Source: an uncultured Bacteroidales bacterium
GTDB lineage: Bacteria > Bacteroidota > Bacteroidia > Bacteroidales > WCHB1-69
Length of the DNA: 64,000 nucleotides
Assembly (NCBI GenBank): GCA_905233625.1
Contig: CAJOFJ010000003.1
Location: 62,001-126,000, forward strand
Reading direction: 5' to 3'
Shown here: piece by piece, positions 25,086 through 33,772 of the stretch
Position numbering within the stretch: the stretch's first letter is position 1
How the letters are laid out: each line of letters starts with the position of its first letter
Translations under genes and position numbers: made by a program
Notes under the pieces: model-generated
Seen by the model: the letters and a program-made list of their open reading frames with translations, nothing else
The model's database searches: none
What the model was told of the DNA's origin: nothing

Positions 25086-27500
25086 CTAATTTATAGTGTA
25101 TTCCAGTGCTTCCTTCATCGAGTCGAAATAATGGAAGCGCATGCCTTCGATGAAGTTCTCCTTGATGTCGTCAATATCTTTTTTGTTGTCGGAGGACAGC
25201 ACAATATCATAAATGCCGGAGCGTTTGGCGGCGAGGATCTTTTCCTTGATACCGCCCACAGGCAGCAGTTTTCCGCGGAGGGTGATTTCGCCGGTCATGG
25301 CAATCTTGTCACGCACCAGTCGGCCCGTGTATGCGGAGATCATGGCGGTGAGCAGGGTGATGCCGGCGGAGGGACCGTCTTTTGGGGTGGCGCCTTCGGG
25401 CACATGCACATGAATCTTCCGCTTTTCGAACTCCTCATCGCTGATGCCGTATTCGGCAGCATGGGCTTTGAGGTACTCGTAGGCAATGGTGGCTGACTCT
25501 TTCATCACATCGCCGAGGTTGCCGGTCATGGTGAGACCGCCCTTGCCAGGACTAGTGATGGCTTCCACAAACAAAATCTCACCGCCGACTGCGGTCCAGG
25601 CCAAGCCAGTAGCCACGCCAGGGCAGTCGTTCTTGAACGATTTTTCTTTCTGGAAGATAGGAGAGCCCAGAAGTTCTTGCAGGTCGTCGGGACAAATTTT
25701 CTTCTCCATCTCACCGGTCTTCACCAGCTGGGCTGCCCGTTTGCGGATGATGCGGGCAATGGTCTTTTCGAGAAGACGGACACCGGACTCGCGGGTGTAT
25801 TCGGTGATAATCTGTTCTATGATTTTTTCTGAAAATGAAAGATCTGTTCTCTTGATGCCATGTTCTTTCAACTGCTTGGGAATGAGGTGCTTCTTGGCGA
25901 TTTGCACTTTCTCTTCCAGCAGATAGCCGGGTATGTCGATAATTTCCATACGGTCGAGCAGGGCAGGGTGAATGTTGCCCAGATTGTTGGCTGTGGCGAT
26001 GAAGAGCACCTTCGACAAGTCGTAGGTAGTCTCCAAGTAATTGTCGTAGAAGGCGTTATTCTGCTCCGGATCAAGTACTTCGAGCAGGGCTGCCGACGGG
26101 TCACCTTGGACGGTCATGCCGGTCACCTTGTCGATTTCGTCGAGCACAAAGACAGGGTTGGAGCAGCCGGCCTTGCGCATATTCTGGATGACACGGCCGG
26201 GCATGGCGCCGATGTAGGTTTTGCGGTGTCCGCGGATTTCCGACTCATCGTGCAAACCGCCTAATGACATGCGGATATATTTGCGGCCGAGAGCATCGGC
26301 GATGGAGTGGCCTAAAGAGGTTTTGCCCACGCCCGGAGGGCCTGCCAGACACAGGATGGGAGATTTCATGTCGCCTTTCAGCTTCAACACTGCCAGATAT
26401 TCAATGATACGCTCTTTCACCTTGTCCAGACCGAAATGGTCGCGGTCCAGAATCTTGCGGGCGCGCTCCAAGTCGAAATTGTCCTCACTGTATTCGTTCC
26501 ATGGCAATTCCACGAGCAATTCCAGGTAGTTGAGCTGCACGGAGTAGTCGGGGGACATGGCATTGGTGCGGCGCAGCTTCTCCAACTCTTTCTCAAACAG
26601 CTCTTTAGTCTCCTGATTCCACTTCTTCTTGGCCGCTTTCTCTTTCAGCTCATTGTATTCTTTTTCGCTGGGCGAGCCGCCTAACTCTTGCTGGATGGTC
26701 TTCATCTGCTGGTTCAGGAAGTATTCGCGCTGCTGCTTGTCCAGTTCCTGTTTTGACTTATACTGGATTTGGTTCTTCAGTTCCAGCATCTGCAGGTCGT
26801 TGTTGAGCAGTTTCAGAATCAGTTTGGCGCGCTCCTCAATGTCGGCAATCTCCAGAATACGCTGCTTTTCGTCGACTGCCACCGAAAGGTTGGAGGCGAT
26901 GAAGCTGAGCAGGAAAGTCGGACTTTCGATATTGCGCAAGGCGATAGTGCTCTCTTGCGGAATCTGCGGTGACTTCTTGATCATCGTGATGGCCGTGTCC
27001 CTGATGGAGCTGATGAGGGCGTTGAACGTCTTTTTATGTGCGATAACCGGATCAAAATCGTTGGTGGGATATTCGGCTACCAATGCCTTATAGTAGGGTT
27101 CAGTTTGGATTAACTGCTTTATTTCGAAGCGTTTGAGTCCGCGCACGATGATGGTTACGCTGCCATCGGGCATGGAGAGAAACTTCAGGATATGGGCGAG
27201 GGTGCCGACGGAGTACATGTCTTCCAGTTGAGGTTCTTCCACCTCGTTGTCCTTCTGTGCTACCACACCGATGGGTTCGTTGCTGCGGCTGTATTCCTGT
27301 GCCAGACGGATGGACTTGTTACGGCCTACAGTGATGGGTATCACCATGCCGGGAAACAATACCGTGTTGCGGAGTGGCAGTATCGGCAGTTGCTCTGGCA
27401 CCTGCTCGCGTTTCAGCGTTTCCTCGTCATCCGGTGAAAACAGGGGTATGAAATTGGATTCGTTATTGATAAAGTCGTTGATTAATGATAAATCGTCCAT
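25086..27500 (-). CDS. lon: Lon ATP-dependent serine protease
   Basis: Lon (about 804 residues from my chosen start) degrades misfolded and regulatory proteins in the cytoplasm. Domains: N-terminal substrate-binding LAN domain ([15 protein letters not shown] onward), coiled-coil region, AAA+ module with Walker A GPPGVGKT (about 387-394), VFVLDEIDK Walker B, and the C-terminal protease domain. The catalytic dyad is visible: S711 in PKDGPSAG and K754 in GGIKEKI, 43 residues apart as in E. coli Lon. The frame continues to 27563, but a promoter box lies at 27519-27526, so I start at the ATG at 27500 (MDDLSLIND). Its promoter lies within one arm of a ~300-bp inverted repeat. Confidence 0.95.
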   Translation of the reverse strand: MDDLSLINDFINNESNFIPLFSPDDEETLKREQVPEQLPILPLRNTVLFPGMVIPITVGRNKSIRLAQEYSRSNEPIGVVAQKDNEVEEPQLEDMYSVGTLAHILKFLSMPDGSVTIIVRGLKRFEIKQLIQTEPYYKALVAEYPTNDFDPVIAHKKTFNALISSIRDTAITMIKKSPQIPQESTIALRNIESPTFLLSFIASNLSVAVDEKQRILEIADIEERAKLILKLLNNDLQMLELKNQIQYKSKQELDKQQREYFLNQQMKTIQQELGGSPSEKEYNELKEKAAKKKWNQETKELFEKELEKLRRTNAMSPDYSVQLNYLELLVELPWNEYSEDNFDLERARKILDRDHFGLDKVKERIIEYLAVLKLKGDMKSPILCLAGPPGVGKTSLGHSIADALGRKYIRMSLGGLHDESEIRGHRKTYIGAMPGRVIQNMRKAGCSNPVFVLDEIDKVTGMTVQGDPSAALLEVLDPEQNNAFYDNYLETTYDLSKVLFIATANNLGNIHPALLDRMEIIDIPGYLLEEKVQIAKKHLIPKQLKEHGIKRTDLSFSEKIIEQIITEYTRESGVRLLEKTIARIIRKRAAQLVKTGEMEKKICPDDLQELLGSPIFQKEKSFKNDCPGVATGLAWTAVGGEILFVEAITSPGKGGLTMTGNLGDVMKESATIAYEYLKAHAAEYGISDEEFEKRKIHVHVPEGATPKDGPSAGITLLTAMISAYTGRLVRDKIAMTGEITLRGKLLPVGGIKEKILAAKRSGIYDIVLSSDNKKDIDDIKENFIEGMRFHYFDSMKEALEYTIN

Positions 27501-27518
27501 GCTAAAAAATTTGAACGG

Positions 27519-27526
27519 CAAAGATA
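27519..27526 (-). promoter_or_regulatory. -7 box for lon
   Basis: Reads TATCTTTG leftward, 19 bp before the ATG at 27500. The box and the bases upstream (AAAAAAATGTG) are identical to the trpS promoter at 29449-29456, because both lie in the arms of an inverted repeat. Confidence 0.7.
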
Positions 27527-27811
27527 CACATTTTTTTAATGTGCTAATTAGATAATGTGCCAATGAGGTTATGGGCTATGGGCTATGGGCTATGAGCTAT
27601 GAGCTATGAGCTATGAGCAATGAGCTTATGGGTAATATTTTTTTGTTTAATGTATAGAGTTTAGTGTTTATGAATTTTGGATTTTGAATTCTTAATTAGT
27701 ACAGATGCAATAACTGTCAACCTTACCTTGATTTATGTTGTAGAGGAAGCGATATTAGTGATAATCCCTATTTATAGTTTCGTGCTGAAAGCACGTTATC
27801 CGATTAACCCC
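27519..27811. repeat. Left arm of a ~300-bp inverted repeat
   Basis: The reverse complement of 29135-29456 matches this segment along its whole length, with a few small indels. In order: the promoter box, AATGTGCTAATTAGATAATG, GCTATGAG octamers, a TAATGTATAGAGTTTAGTG stretch, TTTTGGATTTTGAATTC, a ~110-bp unique-looking core (about 27693-27800) with only about six differences, and the CGTGCTGAAAGCACG hairpin. Since the core is not a simple repeat, the two arms must share a common origin. Confidence 0.85.
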
Positions 27812-28030
27812 TAACAAGGCTGAAGGCCGCAGTTTGGGGTGGCGATGCCCATAGGTGGTATACAGCGTGCCAACGGTACGCTACTATGGGAATCTTTGTA
27901 GCGTGCCTTCCGCACGCATATCACACATTCGTTCTCACTACCCCACACTGCGCACTATCGTGCTTGTGCGGGGTTAATAGGATATTGTGCCTTCGGCACA
28001 TTCTTAATTCTTAATTGACGCCCCCACCCA
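27812..28030. repeat. Cluster of mini-hairpins with covarying stems
   Basis: Gene-free stretch carrying GGCTGAAGGCC (27818-27828), GGCGATGCC (27841-27849), GCGTGCCAACGGTACGC (27865-27881, G-T pair allowed), GCGTGCCTTCCGCACGC (27901-27917) and TGTGCCTTCGGCACA (27986-28000). TAACCCC/GGGGTTAAT blocks lie between them. The TAACAAGGCTGAAGG...TTTGGGG block recurs in the same orientation at 29107-29140. Confidence 0.75.
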
Positions 28031-28035
28031 TTCTG

Positions 28036-28070
28036 CAAAAAAAAACCACCCCCGAAAAGGAGGTGCTTTT
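28036..28070 (-). terminator. Probable intrinsic terminator of the lipoprotein gene
   Basis: On the minus strand GCACCTCC...GGGGGTGG forms a stem with one mismatch and an A/T-rich loop, followed by nine T's, 16-50 bp after the stop codon. Confidence 0.7.
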
Positions 28071-28085
28071 AGTTTTATAGTCGAT

Positions 28086-29003
28086 TTATTTGTATTCGTA
28101 TTCAGTTGTAGATGTATGGGTGTCGTCATAGAATGGGTCTGTGTGAGTGCAGCTTACGGGATATCTCCCCTCGTACGTGTATTGGTAGGTGTCTGTTGAA
28201 TGGTCTCCTTCGTCAGGAAATATCCAGGTCTGTTTTACGATATTGTTTTTGCACAAGTTGCCGCCCCCGTAAAACGTTTCTGTATCAAATAAGCCGTAAA
28301 ATGGATTGTTGTAGTTGTCATATTCCGCTTCCATGCTATACTCTTGGCGTTCTCCGAAAAATTCATCCACACAGGCAATTTTCGTGATATTGTCTTTGTT
28401 CCATGTAAGTGTCATTGTGGTTGTTTCACTTCCTTTCCCAGCGTTTTTCGTTTGTTTTTTCTTCTCAATTTGCTGGAGAGTTTGACATATTTGAGGAGGA
28501 AGAATATGCTGTAATGCTCTTGTTCTGATTGATTTGCCATTTTCATCATAAACTTCTTCACCAATGAATACAATTTGGGAAATCTTGCCATTTTGATGGG
28601 TGAATTTAAGCGTTGCTTCCAAATCGTTGCCATCATATATTTTGGCCTCGCTTAAATATTTTCCATCATAAATGAATTCAGTATGGGTGCTGTAGTTTGA
28701 AAACATTGATTGATACGACTCGTCAATGCGGACGACTCTTTTCTTGTCGTAGGTGTAAGTGGTGACGCCGCTGATTCCACCGTCAGAGTCGTAATGGTCT
28801 ATTCTTTCCAAAATGTTTTTGTTCCAGTTCCATATCTCACTGAGAACTTTGTTGGAGGAAGTGGTGGTTCCATCTATAGTGTAGGTGCTGTACGTGTAGA
28901 TTTTGTTGATTTTTTTCTTGGGATTGAAGACACCTTCCTTGTTACAGGAAGAGAACAGCATGGCGATGCATGCGAAAGCGAGAAACAAAAATGCCTTTTT
29001 CAT
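28086..29003 (-). CDS. Predicted lipoprotein of unknown function
   Basis: 305 residues with a lipoprotein signal: hydrophobic MKKAFLFLAFACIAMLF then the lipobox FSSC, with the lipidated cysteine at about residue 20 and N-K-E after it. The mature part is rich in short YxYxx strand repeats (IYTYSTYTIDG, VTTYTYDKKRV, TEFIYDGKY, YQYTYEGRY, TTEYEYK), like YD-repeat or DUF4595-like Bacteroidetes surface lipoproteins. I do not recognise a specific family. It stands alone between lon and trpS, enclosed by the two arms of an inverted repeat (27519-27811 and 29135-29456). No clear TAnnTTTG box is seen in the short space upstream. Confidence 0.8.
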   Translation of the reverse strand: MKKAFLFLAFACIAMLFSSCNKEGVFNPKKKINKIYTYSTYTIDGTTTSSNKVLSEIWNWNKNILERIDHYDSDGGISGVTTYTYDKKRVVRIDESYQSMFSNYSTHTEFIYDGKYLSEAKIYDGNDLEATLKFTHQNGKISQIVFIGEEVYDENGKSIRTRALQHILPPQICQTLQQIEKKKQTKNAGKGSETTTMTLTWNKDNITKIACVDEFFGERQEYSMEAEYDNYNNPFYGLFDTETFYGGGNLCKNNIVKQTWIFPDEGDHSTDTYQYTYEGRYPVSCTHTDPFYDDTHTSTTEYEYK

Positions 29004-29081
29004 TTTTTATGATTTCAATTTAATGAATAAGACATTATAACGCAGAATAAGGTGTGAATATTGTATGAAGGAAAAAATAAA

Positions 29082-29142
29082 GTACCGAAGGTACGGCATC
29101 CTTTTAACCCTAACAAGACCGAAGGCCGCAGTTTGGGGTTAA
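29082..29142. repeat. Mini-hairpins beside the right inverted-repeat arm
   Basis: GTACCGAAGGTAC (29082-29094) is a perfect 5-bp stem with a GAA loop. The TAACCCTAACAAGACCGAAGG...GTTTGGGGTTAA block (29104-29142) is a direct, not inverted, copy of the block next to the left arm, so the outer arm and this block differ in relative orientation. Confidence 0.75.
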
Positions 29143-29456
29143 TAGAATAACGTGCTTTCAGCACGCAACTATAAATTGGGATTATCACTAATATCGCTTC
29201 CTCTACAAGATAAATCAAGGTAAGGTTAACAGTTATTGCATCTGTACTAATTAAGAATTCAAAATTCAAAATCCAAAATTCATAAACACTAAACTCTATA
29301 CATTAAACATAACCCCTAAACATTATACAAAAAAACATTGCCCATAAGCTCATTGCTCATTGCTCATAACTCATAGCCCATAGCTCATAGCCCATAGCCC
29401 TCATTGGCACATTAGCACATTATCTAATTAGCACATTAAAAAAATGTGTATCTTTG
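29135..29456. repeat. Right arm of the ~300-bp inverted repeat
   Basis: The reverse complement matches 27519-27811. The arm runs from TTAATAGAATAACGTG through the CGTGCTTTCAGCACG hairpin (29151-29165) and the core (ATTATCACTAATATCGCTTC...GCATCTGTACTAATTAAG) to AATTCAAAATTC units, CTCATAGC octamers, GCACATTA units and the trpS promoter. It is about 29 bp longer than the left arm because of extra octamer and heptamer units and an extra AATGTTTAGGGGTTATG-like piece. Confidence 0.85.
29449..29456 (+). promoter_or_regulatory. -7 box for trpS
   Basis: TATCTTTG followed by CAG, 33 bp before the ATG at 29489. It shares about 20 identical upstream bases with the lon promoter. Confidence 0.7.
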
Positions 29457-29488
29457 CAGATTAATTATTAATGTAGAAAAATATTACT

Positions 29489-30484
29489 ATGGATACTGTT
29501 TTAAGTGGCATCAGACCGACAGGTTTCCTTCACCTCGGCAATTATTTTGGTGCGTTACAGAATTTTACCAGAATGCAGTTCGACAACAACTGCTTCTTTT
29601 TTATCGCTGACTATCATTCCTTGACCACTCATCCTCATCCGGCCGATTTGCATGAGAATATCAAAAATGTGCTGATTGACTATCTCGCTGCCGGTATTGA
29701 CCCTGAGAAATCCACCATCTATGTGCAGAGCGATGTGCCGCAGGTGTGTGAACTGACCACGCTGCTGTCGATGAACGTATATGTGGGCGAGTTGCAGCGT
29801 GTGGCCTCTTTCAAGGAGAAGGTGCGCCGCCAGCCCGACAATGTGAATGCCGGTCTGCTGAATTATCCGGTCCTGATGGCTGCGGATATTTTGATCCATC
29901 GTGCCGACAAGGTTCCGGTGGGCAAGGACCAGGAGCAGCATTTGGAGTTGACACGCGATTTCGCCCAGCGCTTCAACCGCATATATGAGACCGAATATTT
30001 CAAACTGCCAGTAGCTTATAATTTTGGTAAACAGCTGGTTAAGATTCCAGGTTTGGACGGTTCCACCAAGATGTCCAAGTCAGACAACGAGGCTTCTTGC
30101 ATTTATCTGTCCGATGATCCGGCTGTGATCCGCAAGAAAGTGATGAAGGCCGTCTCAGATTCCGGTCCCACCGAACCCAACCAGCCGAAACCTCAGGCTA
30201 TCGAGAACCTGTTTACCTTGATGGAAGCGGTATCCGCTCCCGAAACGGTAGCTTTCTTCGAAGAGCAATACAATAAGTGCCAAATCAGATATGGCGACAT
30301 GAAGAAGCAGCTGGCTGAGGATATTGTGCAGTTTACCGCTCCTATTTATGAGAAAATCAAGGAGTTGCGTAGCAATGATGACTATATCGCCAAGGTGGCC
30401 CGTATGGGTGCCGAGAAAGCCCGTGCCAGCGCAGAAAAGACCATCAAGGATGTGCGCGAAATCATTGGTATCAAGCATTTCTAA
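29489..30484 (+). CDS. trpS: Tryptophanyl-tRNA synthetase
   Basis: TrpRS (331 residues) charges tRNA-Trp. Class I signatures: the HIGH-equivalent in PTGFLHLGN (10-18) and KMSKS at 194-198, with ADILIHRADKVPVGKDQEQH in between and a normal C terminus. Length is typical for the bacterial TrpRS-I type. It is 10 bp upstream of the VWA-domain gene on the same strand, so read-through is likely, but the functions appear unrelated. Confidence 0.96.
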   Translation: MDTVLSGIRPTGFLHLGNYFGALQNFTRMQFDNNCFFFIADYHSLTTHPHPADLHENIKNVLIDYLAAGIDPEKSTIYVQSDVPQVCELTTLLSMNVYVGELQRVASFKEKVRRQPDNVNAGLLNYPVLMAADILIHRADKVPVGKDQEQHLELTRDFAQRFNRIYETEYFKLPVAYNFGKQLVKIPGLDGSTKMSKSDNEASCIYLSDDPAVIRKKVMKAVSDSGPTEPNQPKPQAIENLFTLMEAVSAPETVAFFEEQYNKCQIRYGDMKKQLAEDIVQFTAPIYEKIKELRSNDDYIAKVARMGAEKARASAEKTIKDVREIIGIKHF

Positions 30485-30494
30485 ACCCTGAATC

Positions 30495-32591
30495 ATGTCG
30501 CTGCTCACTCAATACTCTCTCTGGTTTCTGCCTTTGTGCCTGCTCGTTGGGGCGGGTTTCGCGCTGTTGCTGTATTACAAGTCCACCACCCTGGACCTTG
30601 ACAAAAAAAGCCGCATCATCATGTCTTGCCTGCGTGGCTTGGCAGTTTCTCTGATATGCTTCCTGCTTTTGGCCCCGATGCTGAAAATGATGATGAAGGA
30701 ATTGGACAAACCGCTGGTTATTTTTGCGGTGGATAATTCCGAATCTATTGTCTTGTCGAAGGATTCGGCCTATTACCGCACGGATTATCCCCAGCAACTG
30801 AAGCAATTGGTGAATTCCTTTGGAAACAAATATGATGTCAAAGTATATTCCGTAGGAGGAAAAAGTCAGTTGCAAGAGAATGATAATGTTGACTTTCTGG
30901 ATTTTTCGGAAAAATCTACGGATTTGTCTTCTGTCTTCAATGACATCTCCACGTTGTATGGCAATCGGAATATCGGTTCGATGATTCTGCTGAGCGATGG
31001 TATTGTCAATACGGGCAGCAATCCGTATTACAAAGCCTCTTCTGTAGAATATCCTGTATATACCGTGGGGCTTGGAAGTACGGAAACCACTACCGACCTG
31101 TTCTTTGCAGGGGTAAATCACAACAAACAGGCGCTGAAAGGCAATTATTTCCCAGTTGAGATTAAAGTGGCCGCCAATCAGTTGGCTAACAATAATATAA
31201 CTTTGACGCTAACAGAAGGCAATGAGGTGCTGATGAGCAAAAATATGACCATCAACAGCCGCAAGTTCTTTGAGACCGTGTCGGCCAATCTTCAGGCTAC
31301 TACTAAGGGGTTGCACAAGTATAAGCTTACGCTGACGGAGCTGGACGGCGAGTTGACACACGTGAACAATACCGCATATTTTTATGTGGAAGTGATTGAC
31401 TCGCGCGAGAAAATCGCTATCGTTTACAACGGTCCGCACCCCGATGTGGCAGCTATCAAATCGGCATTGGAAAGTGCTGAGAATTATGAGGTTACTGTTT
31501 CGTCTATCCAGGATTTCAGGGCTTCGGTGGACGATTACTCGTTGATAATCCTGCATCAGTTGCCATCGGCGGGACAGCCTGCCGCCAACTTGCTGGCGCA
31601 GATTGAGAAGACAGGAACTTCCAGCCTGTTTATTGTGGGCAGTCAGACTAATCTGTCCGCTTTCAACAACCTGAATGCGGGCATCAGTATTCAGCAGAAC
31701 AAGAATCTTTTTAATAGTGCGATGCCGCTGTACAATGAGAATTTCACGGCGTTTACTTTCTCGGAAGAAGCTCGTCAACTGCTGCCGAAGTTGCCGCCTA
31801 TGACCACCATTTTCGGAGATTATAAGTCGATGGTAGCCTCCAATGTTTTCCTTTATCAGAAAATCAATAATGTCAACACTCAATATCCGCTGATATTGTT
31901 CAATGAACGCAACGGCGTGAAGACCGGTGTGATTTGCGGTACGGGTATCTGGCAGTGGAAATTGTACGATTATCTTTATACGCAAGGTCATCGCGAATTT
32001 GACGAAATTATCAATAAGATAGCTGCTTACCTGTCGGTGAAAGCTGACAAGAGCCTGTTCCGTGTGTCGGCGAAGAATGTGTATGAGGAGTACAAACCCG
32101 TGGTGATTACAGCGGAATTGTACAACGAGAGCTATGAGTTGGTGAATGATGCCGACGTGTCGATTGTCATCACTGCCGAGGACGGCAAGAAATATGAGCA
32201 GCAACTGTCGAAGCAGAACAACCAGTATGTGCTGAATATGGGAGAGTTGCCTGTGGGAAGCTATAGTTGGTTATGCTCGACGAAGTATGGCCGGAACAGT
32301 TATTCGAAGTCCGGCAGTTTCTCGGTGGATGAGGTGCTGTTGGAGTCCACCAACTTGGTGGCGGACCACAGTTTGCTGCAGAGTATCGCGACAGCCACTA
32401 ACGCCAAGTTCTTTTTGCCACAGGAGATGCAGCAGATAGAACAGGAAATCAAAGCCAACGACAATATCAAACCGATAGCCAATTACAGCAAGAAATACAG
32501 CCTTTTGCTCAGTTCATGGGTATATTTCGCCTGCATCGTGCTGCTGTTGGCAGTGGAATGGTTCTTGAGAAAATGGAATGGAGGAATTTAA
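30495..32591 (+). CDS. Membrane-anchored von Willebrand factor A-like protein
   Basis: A 698-residue protein with two N-terminal transmembrane segments (about 8-27 and 42-63), a large periplasmic/exposed part and a C-terminal transmembrane segment (about 668-690). Directly after the second segment, VIFAVDNSESIV supplies an intact VWA metal site D80-x-S82-x-S84. The middle (about 270-510) contains a glutamine-amidotransferase-like stretch (IAIVYNGPHPDVAAIKSALE, LIILHQLP, GVICGTGIWQWKLYDY). This layout is common in Bacteroidetes and is usually paired with a DUF4159 protein, as here (start 1 bp after this stop). The pair is often thought to work with MoxR/BatA-type systems; no MoxR gene is seen nearby. 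Function unknown. Confidence 0.75.
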   Translation: MSLLTQYSLWFLPLCLLVGAGFALLLYYKSTTLDLDKKSRIIMSCLRGLAVSLICFLLLAPMLKMMMKELDKPLVIFAVDNSESIVLSKDSAYYRTDYPQQLKQLVNSFGNKYDVKVYSVGGKSQLQENDNVDFLDFSEKSTDLSSVFNDISTLYGNRNIGSMILLSDGIVNTGSNPYYKASSVEYPVYTVGLGSTETTTDLFFAGVNHNKQALKGNYFPVEIKVAANQLANNNITLTLTEGNEVLMSKNMTINSRKFFETVSANLQATTKGLHKYKLTLTELDGELTHVNNTAYFYVEVIDSREKIAIVYNGPHPDVAAIKSALESAENYEVTVSSIQDFRASVDDYSLIILHQLPSAGQPAANLLAQIEKTGTSSLFIVGSQTNLSAFNNLNAGISIQQNKNLFNSAMPLYNENFTAFTFSEEARQLLPKLPPMTTIFGDYKSMVASNVFLYQKINNVNTQYPLILFNERNGVKTGVICGTGIWQWKLYDYLYTQGHREFDEIINKIAAYLSVKADKSLFRVSAKNVYEEYKPVVITAELYNESYELVNDADVSIVITAEDGKKYEQQLSKQNNQYVLNMGELPVGSYSWLCSTKYGRNSYSKSGSFSVDEVLLESTNLVADHSLLQSIATATNAKFFLPQEMQQIEQEIKANDNIKPIANYSKKYSLLLSSWVYFACIVLLLAVEWFLRKWNGGI

Positions 32592-32592
32592 T

Positions 32593-33249
32593 ATGCTGAA
32601 GATAAAACATATAGTGCTTTGGATGATGATCCTGCTGCTGTCATGTGGCATGGCACAGGGTCAGAAAATCGCTTTGTTGAAATATCGTGGCGGTGGCGAC
32701 TGGTATGGCAATCCTACTTCATTGCCCAATCTGATCGCTTTCTGTAACAAGAATCTGGGAACCTCGATTGACAAAGACCCAGCGACAGTGGAGGTGGGCA
32801 GTGCCGACATTTTCCAGTACCCCTTTGTCCACATGACGGGTCATGGCAATGTGGTATTCAGCGACGATGAGGCGCAGAATCTCCGCGCTTATTTGATTTC
32901 AGGAGGTTTTCTGCATATTGACGACAATTATGGTTTGAACAATTTTATCCGGACGCAGATGAAGGCGGTATTTCCTGAACTGGATTTCGTGGAATTGCCG
33001 TATAACCATCCGATTTATCATCAGAAATATGATTTTCCGAGGGGTTTGCCGAAGATTCACGAACATGACGGCAAGCCTGCCCAGGGCTTTGGACTGATTT
33101 GGGAAGGACGACTGGTGTGCTTCTTCTCATATGAGTGTGACTTGGGTGATGGCTGGGAGGATGCTATTGTGCACGGCGACAGCGAGGCCACGCGCACCAA
33201 GGCATTGCAGATGGGTGCGAATATTATCCAATACGTGTTTACCCGATAA
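32593..33249 (+). CDS. DUF4159 domain protein, exported
   Basis: About 218 residues with a signal peptide (MLKIKHIVLWMMILLLSCGMAQGQ) and a DUF4159 domain: KIALLKYRGGGDWYGNPTSLPNL, a LISGGFLHIDDNYG segment and an FGLIWEGRLVCFFSYECDLGDGWED segment. The family has a fold related to glutamine amidotransferases, but its activity is unknown. The open frame begins at 32578 (inside the end of the previous gene). I prefer the ATG at 32593, because it gives a cleaner signal peptide and GGAGGA lies 8 bp upstream. It is coupled to the VWA protein gene, implying joint function at the envelope. Confidence 0.8.
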   Translation: MLKIKHIVLWMMILLLSCGMAQGQKIALLKYRGGGDWYGNPTSLPNLIAFCNKNLGTSIDKDPATVEVGSADIFQYPFVHMTGHGNVVFSDDEAQNLRAYLISGGFLHIDDNYGLNNFIRTQMKAVFPELDFVELPYNHPIYHQKYDFPRGLPKIHEHDGKPAQGFGLIWEGRLVCFFSYECDLGDGWEDAIVHGDSEATRTKALQMGANIIQYVFTR

Positions 33250-33304
33250 ATCAAAGGACGCATGCGATGCGTCCTTTTGTTTACAATCTCATCTTTGGAA
33301 ATAA

Positions 33305-33655
33305 AATAACGGTGACCTGTAAGCCGGGTTCTGTAATCTTCTGTCATTTATCTAGGCATTACGTTGCCGCAATGCTCCATCGACCTACCCTCCGGGATCG
33401 GGCGAGCCACCCTCAAGCCCCGGTTTATTTGGTTTTTCAACCCATGAGGTTTACCCCCGCCGAGTATCACTACCGGCGTCGTGAGCTCTTACCTCGCGTT
33501 TTCACCCTTACCTGATTGCTCAGGCGGTTGTTTTCTGTGGCCCTGTCTGTGACTCCTTGCGGAGTCCCTTCCTGTTAAGAAGCATGGTGCTCTGTGTTGC
33601 CCGGACTTTCCTCTCCCTCCCACGGGGAGGCAGCGACAGAACGGCCACCGTTATT
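33305..33655 (-). ncRNA. rnpB: RNase P RNA (M1-type)
   Basis: On the minus strand the ~350-nt RNA runs from AATAACGGTGGCC to its pairing partner GTCACCGTTATT (helix P1). Universal elements are visible in order: GAGGAAAGTCCGGGC, CAGACAGGGCCACAGAAA, GGTAAGGGTGAAAACGCGAGG-like core region, TAAACC near CCGGGGC, GAGGGTAGGTCGATGGAG-like region and the 3' ACAGAACCCGGCTTACAGG segment. It is the catalytic RNA that trims 5' ends of pre-tRNA. It lies between the DUF4159 gene and dnaN, in antisense orientation to the former. Confidence 0.95.
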
Positions 33656-33680
33656 TCAATTGTTAGTTGTTATTATTGTC

Positions 33681-33708
33681 GTAGAGACGGGGCGCGCCCC
33701 GTCTCTAC
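33681..33708. repeat. 28-bp perfect palindrome with GTAGAGACGG arms
   Basis: GTAGAGACGGGGCG meets its own complement without a loop (the centre is GGCGCGCC). It is positioned just upstream (5') of the RNase P RNA. The arm start GAGACG is shared with the palindrome at 6853-6876. Confidence 0.85.
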
Positions 33709-33710
33709 AA

Positions 33711-33772
33711 TTATAAATCGTCTTTATGTCTTTACATCTCTACGTCTCTACGTCTTGACGCCTCCACGTAAA
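33711..33772. repeat. Degenerate GTCTCTAC-type tandem units
   Basis: Six or so 8-10-bp units such as GTCTTTAT, GTCTTTACA, TCTCTAC, GTCTCTAC, GTCTTGAC, GCCTCCAC fill the gap to the end of dnaN. They resemble the GACGTTAAGACGTGGAGACG units at 18508-18535 in reverse. Confidence 0.6.

Noticed and set aside
27812-28030. Possible CRISPR or integron-like array in the hairpin cluster beside lon
   Set aside because: Hairpins are not regularly spaced, units are not identical and no cas or integrase gene is nearby.
29015-29269. 84-codon minus-strand frame upstream of the lipoprotein gene
   Set aside because: It is read from the right inverted-repeat arm and adjoining hairpins; the mirrored arm does not preserve it as a gene.
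33267-33515. Plus-strand frames over 33267-33515 and 33557-34192
   Set aside because: They are antisense to RNase P RNA or to dnaN, and have no gene features.
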